Source: Candidatus Gastranaerophilales bacterium (lineage in GTDB: Bacteria; Cyanobacteriota; Vampirovibrionia; Gastranaerophilales; Gastranaerophilaceae). From it: 64,000 nucleotides of DNA. The position numbers and the translations under genes are program-made. This document shows positions 26,003 to 34,668 of this stretch, piece by piece. Within the stretch, counting starts at the first letter, position 1, and each line of letters starts with the position of its first letter. The notes under the pieces are model-generated. The model ran no database searches. It worked only from the letters and a program-made list of their open reading frames with translations, and had not been told where the DNA came from. The stretch is from NCBI GenBank assembly GCA_944325885.1, contig CALVBT010000010.1, forward strand, positions 20,213 through 84,212. Reading direction: 5' to 3'.

Positions 26003-27661
26003 ATGACAAATTTTTTTGTTTATGACTTTAATATAAACACAAACACTAGTAACGGAATTAAAAAAGTGATAACACTTAACACAGCATTATTTGCGCAAAA
26101 ATACAACAGCAATATTAAACAAACAAACCCTCTTTTAGCCAATCAAAAGAGGCTTTTTAACCTGTCTTTCGGTGAAAAATTAAACGAAGACAAATTTGAA
26201 AAAACAAAAACACAAGAAACTCAGCAGCCGCAAAAAACAAATCCGGCAAAAACAAAAAAAGTATCTTCGACAAAACAATTTGAACAAACAAAAAAAGCCT
26301 ATGATGTTCTGGTAAAAGAAAAAGTTTTGCCAAAAGAATTAATCCCTTTTTTGGAACCACAAATTGACGAAAAAGGCAAAAAATCATATACCCAGCAGCA
26401 GACAAAACTTATTGAAGCTGCTCAAAAAAGAATGAACTACTATATGGATATTGCCCAGCATCTGGAAGAAGAAGCTATAGCCGCACAAGATGAGGTTTCC
26501 AAACAAGTAATCGACCTTTTTGGCGGGAAAGAAGACCTCGGTCAGTATGTTCATGTAAGAGCAAAATCAAAAAAATCTATCTTCAACAAACTCGTAAAAG
26601 AGTTTAAAGATGAACAGTTCTACGGAAAAATGATGGACAGACTCTCAAGAGATGCCTACAAAGTCCCTTACTCAAAACTCACCGTAGACAGATACAAAGA
26701 GATTGCTGACACATATTTTAACGGAAAAACTTTTACAGAAGACCAATACAAAGCTCTGAACAAGCCGTACAAAAAACTCAACAAGGATGAAAAGGCTCTT
26801 ATTCTTATGGAATTGGAAGCCAAAAACATGGAATTTACTCCTGAAGAAATTGAAAAATGCATTAAGATTTTCAAACCTTCAAGCAAAGAACATGAAAAAT
26901 CCATAAACTATATAAAAGACCTTATAGGTACTAGGCTCGTCCTTCCGACCGGCAACGCAGAAGAGCTGGAAAAAGTAGAAAAATATATTTCAAAAGCAAT
27001 CCGCTACAAAAAAATCAAAATCACAAGACTGAGCAACTACCACGACAACTACATCCTTCCTTACATAAAATATGACACTGCAAAAAAATGGAAAGATGCA
27101 ATGCCCGGCATGGTGCTGGTCGAAAACAGCAAAGTCAGAAAACGTAACGGATATACAACGACACAGCTCAACATCATTCATCCGCTGAAACTACAAAAAA
27201 CAAAAAGCTCAGCCTCTGATAAAGTTTCTAAAAAGGCACAAAATATTGCAAAAAATGAAAGTCTGCCAAAAACAATTTTTGGAGAACTTCAAATAAGAAC
27301 GCAAAAACTCAATGATATCGGTCAGATAGAACATTTGATTTATGATATTCTTGAGAACAAAGACATCTCCAAGGGCATACCGGAGCTGAGAAAATACTAT
27401 GACTCAATCGGTATAGAAAAAGCCGTAAACGATGTTTTTAATGATGAAAAAAAAGAAGAAAATTATATAAGATACGAAAATTCAATGTATTATTGGATTA
27501 GACACAAAGAATTGAGAAGAAACAAGCCTACTGCAGAATATCTCAAACCAAGACTCAATATGTTTGAGCTGCCGGGGTATGAGATTCTTGACTTTGATTC
27601 GCTTGCCCGTATCGACAAAGAAGCAGAAAAAATCAAAAGAAAATTTATTAATAGAACATAG
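26003..27661 (+). CDS. Tagged protein with a RelA/SpoT-like nucleotidyltransferase domain
   Basis: The 552-residue protein has no signal peptide and carries the tag-like 'LSFGE' at 54-58. Residues about 180-450 resemble the (p)ppGpp synthetase fold: 'VRAKSKKSIFNKL' (185-197, ATP-binding), 'IKDLIGTRLV' (304-313), 'RNGYTTTQLN' (381-390) and 'GELQIRT' (427-433, with the catalytic-type Glu). About 105 residues separate the first two motifs, much more than in RelA. There are no HD, TGS or ACT domains. It may make alarmones or act as a toxin-type enzyme; the substrate is unknown. The start has no clear Shine-Dalgarno. The next tagged gene is 14 nt downstream. Confidence 0.72.
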   Translation: MTNFFVYDFNINTNTSNGIKKVITLNTALFAQKYNSNIKQTNPLLANQKRLFNLSFGEKLNEDKFEKTKTQETQQPQKTNPAKTKKVSSTKQFEQTKKAYDVLVKEKVLPKELIPFLEPQIDEKGKKSYTQQQTKLIEAAQKRMNYYMDIAQHLEEEAIAAQDEVSKQVIDLFGGKEDLGQYVHVRAKSKKSIFNKLVKEFKDEQFYGKMMDRLSRDAYKVPYSKLTVDRYKEIADTYFNGKTFTEDQYKALNKPYKKLNKDEKALILMELEAKNMEFTPEEIEKCIKIFKPSSKEHEKSINYIKDLIGTRLVLPTGNAEELEKVEKYISKAIRYKKIKITRLSNYHDNYILPYIKYDTAKKWKDAMPGMVLVENSKVRKRNGYTTTQLNIIHPLKLQKTKSSASDKVSKKAQNIAKNESLPKTIFGELQIRTQKLNDIGQIEHLIYDILENKDISKGIPELRKYYDSIGIEKAVNDVFNDEKKEENYIRYENSMYYWIRHKELRRNKPTAEYLKPRLNMFELPGYEILDFDSLARIDKEAEKIKRKFINRT

Positions 27662-27675
27662 AAGGAAATGAAAAG

Positions 27676-28095
27676 ATGAAAGTTGCACTATTCACCAATT
27701 CAAACTATTCAATTAATAAAAGAAACAAAAACAGAACAATAACACACACCCCTTCATTTGCAGGCAGTTCTGCAAAAGTCCCGAAAGAAATTAATGCAGC
27801 CTTTACCTTTTTAAGAAAACAAATAGAAGCAGGAATGCAAGGCAAAAACCAGAACATATTTGCTGTCCCTGTTGTTAACAAAAATGATGAGGTTGCTCTC
27901 GTAATGCTGGAAAAAAGAAGAAAGAACTGGCTTTTGTCCTTTCTCTCCGACAACATAAAAGAAGGCAAAAAAGCAGAAGTAACTCACTACAAAGGGGACA
28001 AAGATACTATTGAGCTGATTTTGAAAAACCCGAAAACAAAAATGGAACTCAACAAATTCCTTTCAGAAAACGGTATCCAGCTCGGAAATCTTTAA
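27676..28095 (+). CDS. Small tagged protein, unknown function
   Basis: The protein has 139 residues. It starts MKVALF, and 'PSFAG' at 26-30 fits the N-terminal tag. The remainder is a compact, basic, mixed alpha/beta region without a recognised domain. AAGGAA precedes the ATG. It lies 14 nt after the RelA/SpoT-like gene and before a shared terminator. A partner or antitoxin/immunity role for that gene is possible but only inferred from position. Confidence 0.72.
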   Translation: MKVALFTNSNYSINKRNKNRTITHTPSFAGSSAKVPKEINAAFTFLRKQIEAGMQGKNQNIFAVPVVNKNDEVALVMLEKRRKNWLLSFLSDNIKEGKKAEVTHYKGDKDTIELILKNPKTKMELNKFLSENGIQLGNL

Positions 28096-28101
28096 AACAA
28101 C

Positions 28102-28137
28102 AAAAAAGAGGTGTCATTATTGCACCTCTTTTTTATT
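28102..28137. terminator. Strong intrinsic terminator
   Basis: The perfect stem AAAAAAGAGGTG / CACCTCTTTTTT (28102-28113 with 28123-28134) lies between convergent genes. Confidence 0.9.
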
Positions 28138-29173
28138 AAAACATTTTTTTGTGAAAGCCGTAGCCTGTTGAAATGGTGCGGCCGATAGCTTTTATTTTTT
28201 CCGTAATAACTTTTTTATATTCTTCAGGCGTGTTGTTCAAACCTGCTTTGCCCGGATAAATTTCGTATTTTTGCTTGCAGTCCTCGCAGGTGACGTTTGG
28301 CATTACGACATTTGCTCCGCTTTGAAGAGCTAAAATTCTGCCCTCGGGGTGAAGAGTTTCCATTGCCGTTGTCGCAGGGATATTTATATCAGGCAGCAGC
28401 AATCGTGTGAGAGCCATAACCTTTATGGAAAGCGAAAGATTTCCTGTCTTTTCATTTTTCAAAGGAGTTTCTGGATTTGGGATAAACGGGCCGAGGCCTA
28501 TCATATCAGCCCCAAGCTCTTTAAAAAACAAAATATCTCCGGCAAGAGAATCCAATGTCTGGCCGGGAAGCCCGACAAGGCAGCCTGTACCTGTTTCGTA
28601 CCCCAGTTTTTTTAAATCAAACAGACAGCGTTTTCTGTTTTCAAAACTCATTTTCGGATGCAATTTTTCATACAAATTTTTGTCTGTTGTTTCTATTCTC
28701 AAAAGGTACCTGTCAGCACCCGCACTTTTGTATGCTTCATATTCTTCAAAAGATTTTTCGCCGATACTCAAGGTGATTGCAAAATCCATTTTTTTTATGC
28801 CTTCAATAATTTTGCACATCTTGTCTTTTGAAAAGAACGAATCCTCACCCGATTGCAGAACAATAGTCCTGTAATTATATTCCTTTGCTTTTTTTGCAAG
28901 GAACAAAATTTCTTCCACATCCATACGGTAACGATTGGTATTCAGGTTATCTTTTCTGAGTCCGCAATACTTGCAGCTGCATTTGCAGATATTGGAAAAT
29001 TCGATAAGTCCTCTTAAATGAACTTCATCCCCGACATATTTTTTTCGGACAGCATCAGCAGTCTTGAACAAAAAATCATTGATTGAGTCATCGGCCAGAA
29101 TCCTGACCAGTTCTGATTTTTCCGCACTGTGATTATCTGCAATATTTTGAACAATCCTCTCCAGTTCAGTCAA
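28136..29173 (-). CDS. hydE: HydE, [FeFe]-hydrogenase H-cluster radical SAM maturase
   Basis: HydE helps build the azadithiolate bridge of the H-cluster. The 345-residue protein has 'LRGLIEFSNICKCSCKYCGLR', which contains the radical SAM CX3CX2C at about 63-70. 'YRTIVLQSGED' and 'GLGPFIPNPETPL' also match HydE and distinguish it from biotin synthase. The start is TTG at 29171-29173, within the end of mnmA (8-nt overlap). It is the last gene of the gcvPB operon. The maturase partner hydG is elsewhere. Confidence 0.93.
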   Translation of the reverse strand: MTELERIVQNIADNHSAEKSELVRILADDSINDFLFKTADAVRKKYVGDEVHLRGLIEFSNICKCSCKYCGLRKDNLNTNRYRMDVEEILFLAKKAKEYNYRTIVLQSGEDSFFSKDKMCKIIEGIKKMDFAITLSIGEKSFEEYEAYKSAGADRYLLRIETTDKNLYEKLHPKMSFENRKRCLFDLKKLGYETGTGCLVGLPGQTLDSLAGDILFFKELGADMIGLGPFIPNPETPLKNEKTGNLSLSIKVMALTRLLLPDINIPATTAMETLHPEGRILALQSGANVVMPNVTCEDCKQKYEIYPGKAGLNNTPEEYKKVITEKIKAIGRTISTGYGFHKKMF

Positions 29174-30218
29174 TCCAGCCGCCCCCGATTAGATGTTTGT
29201 CGTTTTTGTCATAAAAAACAGCTGCCTGACCTGATGTTACCGAGGCTACAGGCTCATCAAAAACCACTCTGCCCGTCATATTTTTATAGTCAACAAAAAC
29301 ACGTGCGGGTTTTGAATCCATATTGTATCTGATTTTTACATTGGCCTCAAATTCTTCTTTTTCAAACGGATATTGAAATTTTACATCGTGAAGTGAAAGT
29401 TCTGTTGAGAGCAAATCCTCTTTTGTCCCGACATAGACTATATTCTTTTGCGCATCCAGCTTTACCACATACAAAGGCTCTTCCCATGCAATACCGATAC
29501 CTTTTCTCTGGCCTATTGTATACTGGTAAAAGCCCTCGTGAGTTCCGACTTTTTTACCCGTTTTTAAAAAGACAAAATCACCCTTTTTTGTGCCGAATTT
29601 TTGTGTGATGTATTTTTTTGTTGTCATTGGTTTTGTTATAAAACAAATATCCTGACTTTCTTTGCTCGACTTTGAGGGCAGGTCATTGTCCAGAGCTATT
29701 TTTCTTATTTCGTCTTTTGTATAGCCGCTTAGAGGAAAGATTATTTTTTGCAAATGGTTCTGGTCAAGTTCGAAAAGATAATACTGCTGGTCTTTTTTTT
29801 CATCTTTTGCAGGATACATCTTTTTTATTCCGTCCATATCCTCAATACGTGCATAATGACCGGAAGACACATAATCGCAGCCGAGTACGTTTATTGCATA
29901 ATCAAAAAGCCTGCCCCATTTTATTGTACGGTTGCACAATATGCACGGATTCGGGGTCAAGCCGTTTTTATAAGAGTTTTCAAAATAGTCAATAACGTCT
30001 TTTTTAAACTCTTTGCTCAAATCAAGAACATAATGAGGAATCCCGATTTTATCAGCAACAGCGACAGCATTTTTGACAATTTGTTCAAATTTTGCATCAT
30101 CAACCATTTTGACGGTAATTGCGGCAACGTCATAGCCCTGCTGTTTTAGCAAAAAGCAGGTTACGGAGCTGTCCAGCCCGCCTGACAGACCCACTGCGAC
30201 TTTTTTGTTATTCGACAA
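29166..30218 (-). CDS. mnmA: tRNA 2-thiouridine(34) synthase MnmA
   Basis: MnmA thiolates U34 of Lys, Glu and Gln tRNAs. The 350-residue protein has the PP-loop 'VGLSGGLDSSVTCFLL' at about 8-23, the cysteine motif 'NPCILCNRTIKWG' near 91-103 and the second catalytic Cys in 'SQDICFI' (near 193). 'YTIGQRKGIG' is also diagnostic. The start is TTG (30216-30218), overlapping the preceding gene by 11 nt; hydE follows with an 8-nt overlap. Coupled translation is likely. Confidence 0.95.
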   Translation of the reverse strand: MSNNKKVAVGLSGGLDSSVTCFLLKQQGYDVAAITVKMVDDAKFEQIVKNAVAVADKIGIPHYVLDLSKEFKKDVIDYFENSYKNGLTPNPCILCNRTIKWGRLFDYAINVLGCDYVSSGHYARIEDMDGIKKMYPAKDEKKDQQYYLFELDQNHLQKIIFPLSGYTKDEIRKIALDNDLPSKSSKESQDICFITKPMTTKKYITQKFGTKKGDFVFLKTGKKVGTHEGFYQYTIGQRKGIGIAWEEPLYVVKLDAQKNIVYVGTKEDLLSTELSLHDVKFQYPFEKEEFEANVKIRYNMDSKPARVFVDYKNMTGRVVFDEPVASVTSGQAAVFYDKNDKHLIGGGWID

Positions 30219-30924
30219 AATAGCCCTCGCCTTCTTCCGTAAGGGTATATTCCGTAAAATCCGATGCTCCCGTCAAATCAGGAACAATTCTGACAAGGTT
30301 TTGATTTATGGCATCTTCTATCAGGCTGTGATCAACAGGCTTTCCTGTCAGCGGCACAAGTTTTGCGTTAAGCTGTTTTATAGTAAACCTTTCAAGATGC
30401 TCCATATTCATCACATACAAAGCTGTTACAATCAGTTTGTCTATCGGCGTTTGGGGATTGTATGAGTTAAAATACCCTTCAAAATCCGAAACTGAATCGA
30501 CTTTTTCCACAACTTCTGTTTTCGGATTCTGGATAGATTCTTCCAACGCACGCTCAAAGTTGACCTCTTCCACGATTGGTGAGTTTTGTGCAGCATCAAA
30601 CTTTGGTGTTGTCATCTGGTTTATGGAAGCAAGATTTTTCACGTCTATAAAACCGCTCCTTTGTTGAATTTGTGCAGTTTGGTCAATATTTTCTTCATTT
30701 TCTGATTTTTGAAAAGTTGATTGTGCCTCAGCATTGTACAATCTTTGCATATCAGCAGGCTCTGCTTTCCCCTCAATTGCATCTGATACAGGGGGTGCAA
30801 CATACTGCCCTTTTACAACACCGTTTATCCAGTCGGACAGTTTTTCTTCAAAAGTGAATTTGTCCGTTGTGGAAAACTCAAATTCCAAATCGCCTTTTTT
30901 AATTTTAAAATAATAATCGTGCAT
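30208..30924 (-). CDS. Unknown protein with possible C-terminal winged helix
   Basis: The 238-residue acidic protein has a short conserved-looking N-terminal beta segment ('YYFKIKKGDLEFEF'), a long low-complexity middle (about 40-150), and a folded C-terminal 75 residues of alternating helices that could be a winged helix. It has no signal peptide or tag. GGGGAA precedes the ATG. It is sandwiched between gcvPB (46 bp upstream) and mnmA (11-nt overlap), so cotranscription is certain in practice but gives no clear function. Confidence 0.65.
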   Translation of the reverse strand: MHDYYFKIKKGDLEFEFSTTDKFTFEEKLSDWINGVVKGQYVAPPVSDAIEGKAEPADMQRLYNAEAQSTFQKSENEENIDQTAQIQQRSGFIDVKNLASINQMTTPKFDAAQNSPIVEEVNFERALEESIQNPKTEVVEKVDSVSDFEGYFNSYNPQTPIDKLIVTALYVMNMEHLERFTIKQLNAKLVPLTGKPVDHSLIEDAINQNLVRIVPDLTGASDFTEYTLTEEGEGYFVE

Positions 30925-30970
30925 ATTTTCCCCGTATCTAGTAAATTTGTGCTGATTTGCCCCGAAAAAG

Positions 30971-32422
30971 CTATGGTTTGTAGCGCAAATCAAGATGTCT
31001 TGCTGCATTTGTTTCGTCGACTCTTTTTACCGGAGTGCAATGAGGTGCTGACAGAACATTTTGAGGATTTTCTTTAACCTCCTGAGCTATTTTTATCATA
31101 ACCTCTGCAAACTCATCAAGCCTCTGTTTATTTTCGCTTTCTGTCGGCTCTATCATCATAGCCTCTGACACAATAAGCGGGAAGTAAACCGTTGGCGGAT
31201 GGAATTTGTAATCCATAAGTCTTTTTGCAATTTCAAGAGTATGCACGCCGTCAGCTTTTTGTCTGTCGCCTGACAGCACAAACTCATGCATGCAAGGCTC
31301 ATCATAAGGCAGGTCATAATACGGTTTTAGCTTTTCTTTAAGATAATTTGCATTCAAAACAGCATCGCAAGACGCCTGTTTTAAGGTATAACCCTTCATC
31401 AAAATATAAGCATAAGCCTTTACAAGAACACCGAAGTTGCCCTGAAACTCTTTTATTTTTCCTATTGTGTTTTTAAGATTGTATTTTCTGACATATTTTT
31501 GTCCGTCAAAATCCCTGTCAATATCAACTATAGGAACAGGCAGAAACTCTTTGAGATTTTCCGTAACACAAACAGGCCCTGCCCCCGGTCCGCCGCCGCC
31601 ATGGGGTGTGGCAAATGTTTTGTGAAGATTAAGATGAACAATATCAAAGCCCATCTTTCTCGGTGTGGTTATTCCCATAATTGCATTGAGGTTTGCCCCG
31701 TCATAATACAGCAAAGCACCGTGTGAGTGAGCGATTTTAGATATTTCAAGGATATTTTCTTCAAAAATACCCAGGGTATTGGGGTTTGTCATCATTATAG
31801 CGGCTATTTCGCCTTTATTTTCTTCAAAAATCTGCTTCAGGTGTTCGACATCCACCTGACCTTTTTCATTGGAAGAAACTTTTACGATTTCAAACCCGCA
31901 CATGCCGGCAGACGCAGGGTTTGTACCGTGAGCAGAATCAGGAATAACAACTTTTTTCCTTTTTGCGTCACCGTTTACTTTAAAATAATGTTTTACAATC
32001 ATCATTCCGCACAGCTCGCCGTGTGCGCCGGCAGAAGGCTGCAAAGTCACTGCATCCATGCCTGTAATGATTTTTAGAGCTTCCTGCAATTTATACATCA
32101 GCTCCAATGCCCCTTGTGCATCGTCATCAGACTGCAGAGGATGCAAATTTGCAAAGCCTTCCAAAGAAGCAAGATACTCATTGACCTTTGGATTATATTT
32201 CATAGTGCAGGAGCCGAGCGGGTAAAATCCTGATTCTACACAAAAATTTTTGTCCGAAAGCTCTTTAAAATGCCTCATTGCTTCGAGTTCGGAAACCTGC
32301 GGCAAAACAGGGTCTGTTTTTCGCAAAAATTCCGGCCTGATAAAATCCAATGCCGGATTTTCATCAGTCAAAGAAACTCCCGTCATTCCGTCTATAGATT
32401 TTTCAAAGATTATTTTTGTCAT
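30971..32422 (-). CDS. gcvPB: Glycine dehydrogenase (decarboxylating) subunit 2
   Basis: This is the PLP-binding half of the split P-protein of the glycine cleavage system. The 483-residue protein has 'GFYPLGSCTMKYNPK' (about 65-79), 'SAGAHGELCGMM', and the PLP lysine in 'HLNLHKTFATPHGGGGPG' (about 265). It normally pairs with GcvPA, which is not in the window. First gene of a four-gene operon with an unknown gene, mnmA and hydE. No glycine riboswitch was recognised upstream; the upstream region holds a repeat. Confidence 0.95.
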   Translation of the reverse strand: MTKIIFEKSIDGMTGVSLTDENPALDFIRPEFLRKTDPVLPQVSELEAMRHFKELSDKNFCVESGFYPLGSCTMKYNPKVNEYLASLEGFANLHPLQSDDDAQGALELMYKLQEALKIITGMDAVTLQPSAGAHGELCGMMIVKHYFKVNGDAKRKKVVIPDSAHGTNPASAGMCGFEIVKVSSNEKGQVDVEHLKQIFEENKGEIAAIMMTNPNTLGIFEENILEISKIAHSHGALLYYDGANLNAIMGITTPRKMGFDIVHLNLHKTFATPHGGGGPGAGPVCVTENLKEFLPVPIVDIDRDFDGQKYVRKYNLKNTIGKIKEFQGNFGVLVKAYAYILMKGYTLKQASCDAVLNANYLKEKLKPYYDLPYDEPCMHEFVLSGDRQKADGVHTLEIAKRLMDYKFHPPTVYFPLIVSEAMMIEPTESENKQRLDEFAEVMIKIAQEVKENPQNVLSAPHCTPVKRVDETNAARHLDLRYKP

Positions 32423-32486
32423 TTCAATTTCTCCCGCAATAATGCCATGTTACGGTTTCGGTCGTATTATGTCAATATTTCATAAT

Positions 32487-32660
32487 TTTGTCTGAGGCGG
32501 CTTCGCTTGTAGAAGTGTACACGGAGTGCGAGTGACGCCAAGTCTAGCATTTTGCGGAAGTGACCCCATGCACTTGTTGCCTGTGCCGGACTTGTTTAAC
32601 AAAACGGACTTGCCAAATGCACAGGTTCTACAAGTAGTCGGAGTCAGTTGACTATATGAA
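32487..32660 (-). repeat. MITE-like intergenic repeat, copy B
   Basis: This is a full copy in inverted orientation, from TTTGTCTGAGGCGGC at the left to CAGTTGACTATAT at the right, about 90% like the other copies by eye. It fills most of the gap of about 330 bp between gcvPB and the solute-binding protein gene. A short frame through it looks similar in copy A but has no ribosome site and is treated as non-coding. Confidence 0.85.
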
Positions 32661-32663
32661 ATA

Positions 32664-32712
32664 ATATAGTCAACTGACATCGGCTGCAGCTTCAACAAAC
32701 CCGCCTCAGACA
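32664..32712 (+). repeat. Short internal-deletion derivative of the repeat
   Basis: It keeps the left end (ATAGTCAACTGAC) and right end (CCGCCTCAGACA) with only about 25 nt between them. It sits directly beside copy B in the opposite orientation. Confidence 0.7.
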
Positions 32713-32752
32713 TATTGTTTTATTACGGGAAAATATTATATAATTGGAAATT

Positions 32753-34012
32753 ATGAAGAACCTAAAAATTATTATTGCAATTGTATGTGTGTGCCTTATA
32801 TGCGTTTCTGCCGTATATGAAATATTCGGCCCAAAAAACGGCACGCAAAAAAACAGCCCGAAACAAACAGAAGTAACCTTCTGGTCGCTTCAGATGGGGA
32901 CTTTTAACAGCTATATGGAGCCGTTGATTGCGGAATTTGAAAAAGAAAATCCCGAGATAAAAATCAAATGGATTGATGTTCCTTATTCCGAAGGCGAAAA
33001 AAGAACTCTTGCCTCAATCTTGAGCAACACACCGCCCGACCTTGTCAATCTCACTCCTGATTTTTCCAGCGTACTGGCACAAAAACAGGCTCTGGAGTTT
33101 ATTGATTGCAAAAAACTCTCTAACTACAACAAACAAATAATAGAAACGCTGAAATACGACGGAAAATGCTATGCCGTGCCTTTTTATGCGACTTCATCTT
33201 TGACTTTTTACAACAAAGAGATTTTAAAACAGGCAGGAATAAAAAATTTGCCAAAAACCTTTGACGAAATGAACGCAATGGCAGTGCAAATAAAAGACAA
33301 GACAGGCAAATTTGTCACGATGCCCACTCTTACGGAAAATGACACTCTGCTAAAAATCTTGAACAAGTATGACATAAACTCCTCTGAAAAAATAACCTCG
33401 GACAAATCCGTAAAAATATTTGACGAATACAAATATCTGTATGCAAAAGACCTGATACCAAAAGAATCCATTACACAAAACCATCAAGAAGCTCTTGAAA
33501 AATACATGTCGGGTCAGCTGGCTTTTATCCAGTCAGGCGCAAATTTTTTGAACATCGTAAAAGAAAATGCGCCTCAGGTTTTCAAACACACGGATGTATC
33601 AAACCAGCTCACAGGCAGCAACGGCAAGTATGATGTTTCTATCATGAATCTGATTATTCCTGCCAGAGCAAAGAATAAAGAAGCTGCGCTGAAATTTGCA
33701 CTGTTTTTGACAAACAAACAAAATCAGGTTGAACTGGCAAAACTCACGACCATTCTGCCTGCCAACAATGAATCACTGAAAGACAGCTATTTTACTGTTT
33801 ATGACGATACTGACGTTATTTCAAAAGCCCGTTATATCAGTGCAGAACAATTAAACAACCTGCAAAAGCAGATAAAGTTTAAAAACAACCACAAAGAAAT
33901 AATTACACTCTTAAACACAACCGTGCAAAAAATAATCCTGTCCGAAAAAAATTCTACAAAACAGGAACTTGAAAGCACTGCAAAAAACTGGAAAAGATTG
34001 GAAAACAATTAA
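32753..34012 (+). CDS. ABC-type sugar solute-binding protein (family 1)
   Basis: The 419-residue protein has an N-terminal hydrophobic signal or anchor (about 4-26). The mature part is a type I sugar-binding fold: 'VTFWSLQMGTFNSYMEPLIAEFEKENPEIKIKW', 'LASILSNTPPDLVNL', 'AVPFYATSSLTFYNKEILKQAG' and 'AALKFALFLTNKQNQ' are hallmarks. No permease or ATPase genes are near. I used the ATG at 32753; a TTG 9 nt earlier is possible. A TATAAT ends 8 nt before this ATG. Its stop overlaps the next ATG by one base. Confidence 0.88.
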   Translation: MKNLKIIIAIVCVCLICVSAVYEIFGPKNGTQKNSPKQTEVTFWSLQMGTFNSYMEPLIAEFEKENPEIKIKWIDVPYSEGEKRTLASILSNTPPDLVNLTPDFSSVLAQKQALEFIDCKKLSNYNKQIIETLKYDGKCYAVPFYATSSLTFYNKEILKQAGIKNLPKTFDEMNAMAVQIKDKTGKFVTMPTLTENDTLLKILNKYDINSSEKITSDKSVKIFDEYKYLYAKDLIPKESITQNHQEALEKYMSGQLAFIQSGANFLNIVKENAPQVFKHTDVSNQLTGSNGKYDVSIMNLIIPARAKNKEAALKFALFLTNKQNQVELAKLTTILPANNESLKDSYFTVYDDTDVISKARYISAEQLNNLQKQIKFKNNHKEIITLLNTTVQKIILSEKNSTKQELESTAKNWKRLENN

Positions 34013-34668
34013 TGATATTTGCTGACCTTGAACTAAAAATCAACACAAAATCAGGCAACGAGATACTTCTTTTAAAAAGAGAGCCGGAAGAATACAAAAA
34101 AACAGTGCTTGTTATTGGTGTTTTTCACGGTGATGAGCCGGACGGAGAATATTTAATCAACAGGTTTCTTTCAGAGCGCACGGACACAAAAAACAGGCTG
34201 TTATTCATCCCCTGTCTGAACCCTGACGGAAAGCAAAACAACACAAGAACAAATGCAAACGGTGTTGATTTAAACAGGAATTTTCCTACAAAAAACTGGG
34301 AGCCGCAAAAAAAAGATGCTAAAGACGAGTATTTTGGCGGAGAAAAGCCTGCCAGCGAGCTGGAAACACAGTTTTTGATTTACATAATAGAAAAATATGT
34401 ACCGGATTTGATAATCACACTGCACGAGCCTTATTCTATCGTAAACTACGACGGGCCTGCCGTTGAAGAAGCACAAAAAATTTCTGAAATAACCGGCTAT
34501 CCGATTCAAGAATCTATCGGGTATCCTACGCCCGGGAGTTTTGGCACCTTCTGCGGCATAGAAAAGGAAATTCCGACAATCACTCTGGAATTGCCGGAAA
34601 AATCCGATAAAGAAATTTTATGGAACAAGGTAAAAGGAATTTTTACCTATATTTCGGAATCATATTAG
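34012..34668 (+). CDS. M14-family zinc carboxypeptidase, MpaA-like
   Basis: The 218-residue protein has 'GVFHGDEPDG' (His and Glu zinc ligands, about 39-42), 'LNPDGKQNNTRTNANGVDLNRNFP' with the Arg/Asn substrate motif, 'TLHEPYS' (third zinc ligand) and 'TITLELPEKS' with the catalytic Glu. This matches murein peptide amidase A, which cuts the D-Glu-mDAP bond of recycled murein peptides, though other gamma-glutamyl substrates are possible. No signal peptide. It begins on the last base of the solute-binding protein gene, suggesting coupling. It converges with the GH13-like gene and overlaps it by 26 nt at the 3' ends. Confidence 0.88.
   Translation: MIFADLELKINTKSGNEILLLKREPEEYKKTVLVIGVFHGDEPDGEYLINRFLSERTDTKNRLLFIPCLNPDGKQNNTRTNANGVDLNRNFPTKNWEPQKKDAKDEYFGGEKPASELETQFLIYIIEKYVPDLIITLHEPYSIVNYDGPAVEEAQKISEITGYPIQESIGYPTPGSFGTFCGIEKEIPTITLELPEKSDKEILWNKVKGIFTYISESY

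Noticed and set aside
32480..32713. Small protein family encoded by the intergenic repeat (similar frames at 18434 and 32480)
   Set aside because: The similarity follows from the repeat DNA itself; there is no ribosome site, and the frame is not kept intact in all copies.
32423..32752. Glycine riboswitch upstream of gcvPB
   Set aside because: The region is explained by repeat copies; no paired glycine-aptamer cores were recognised.
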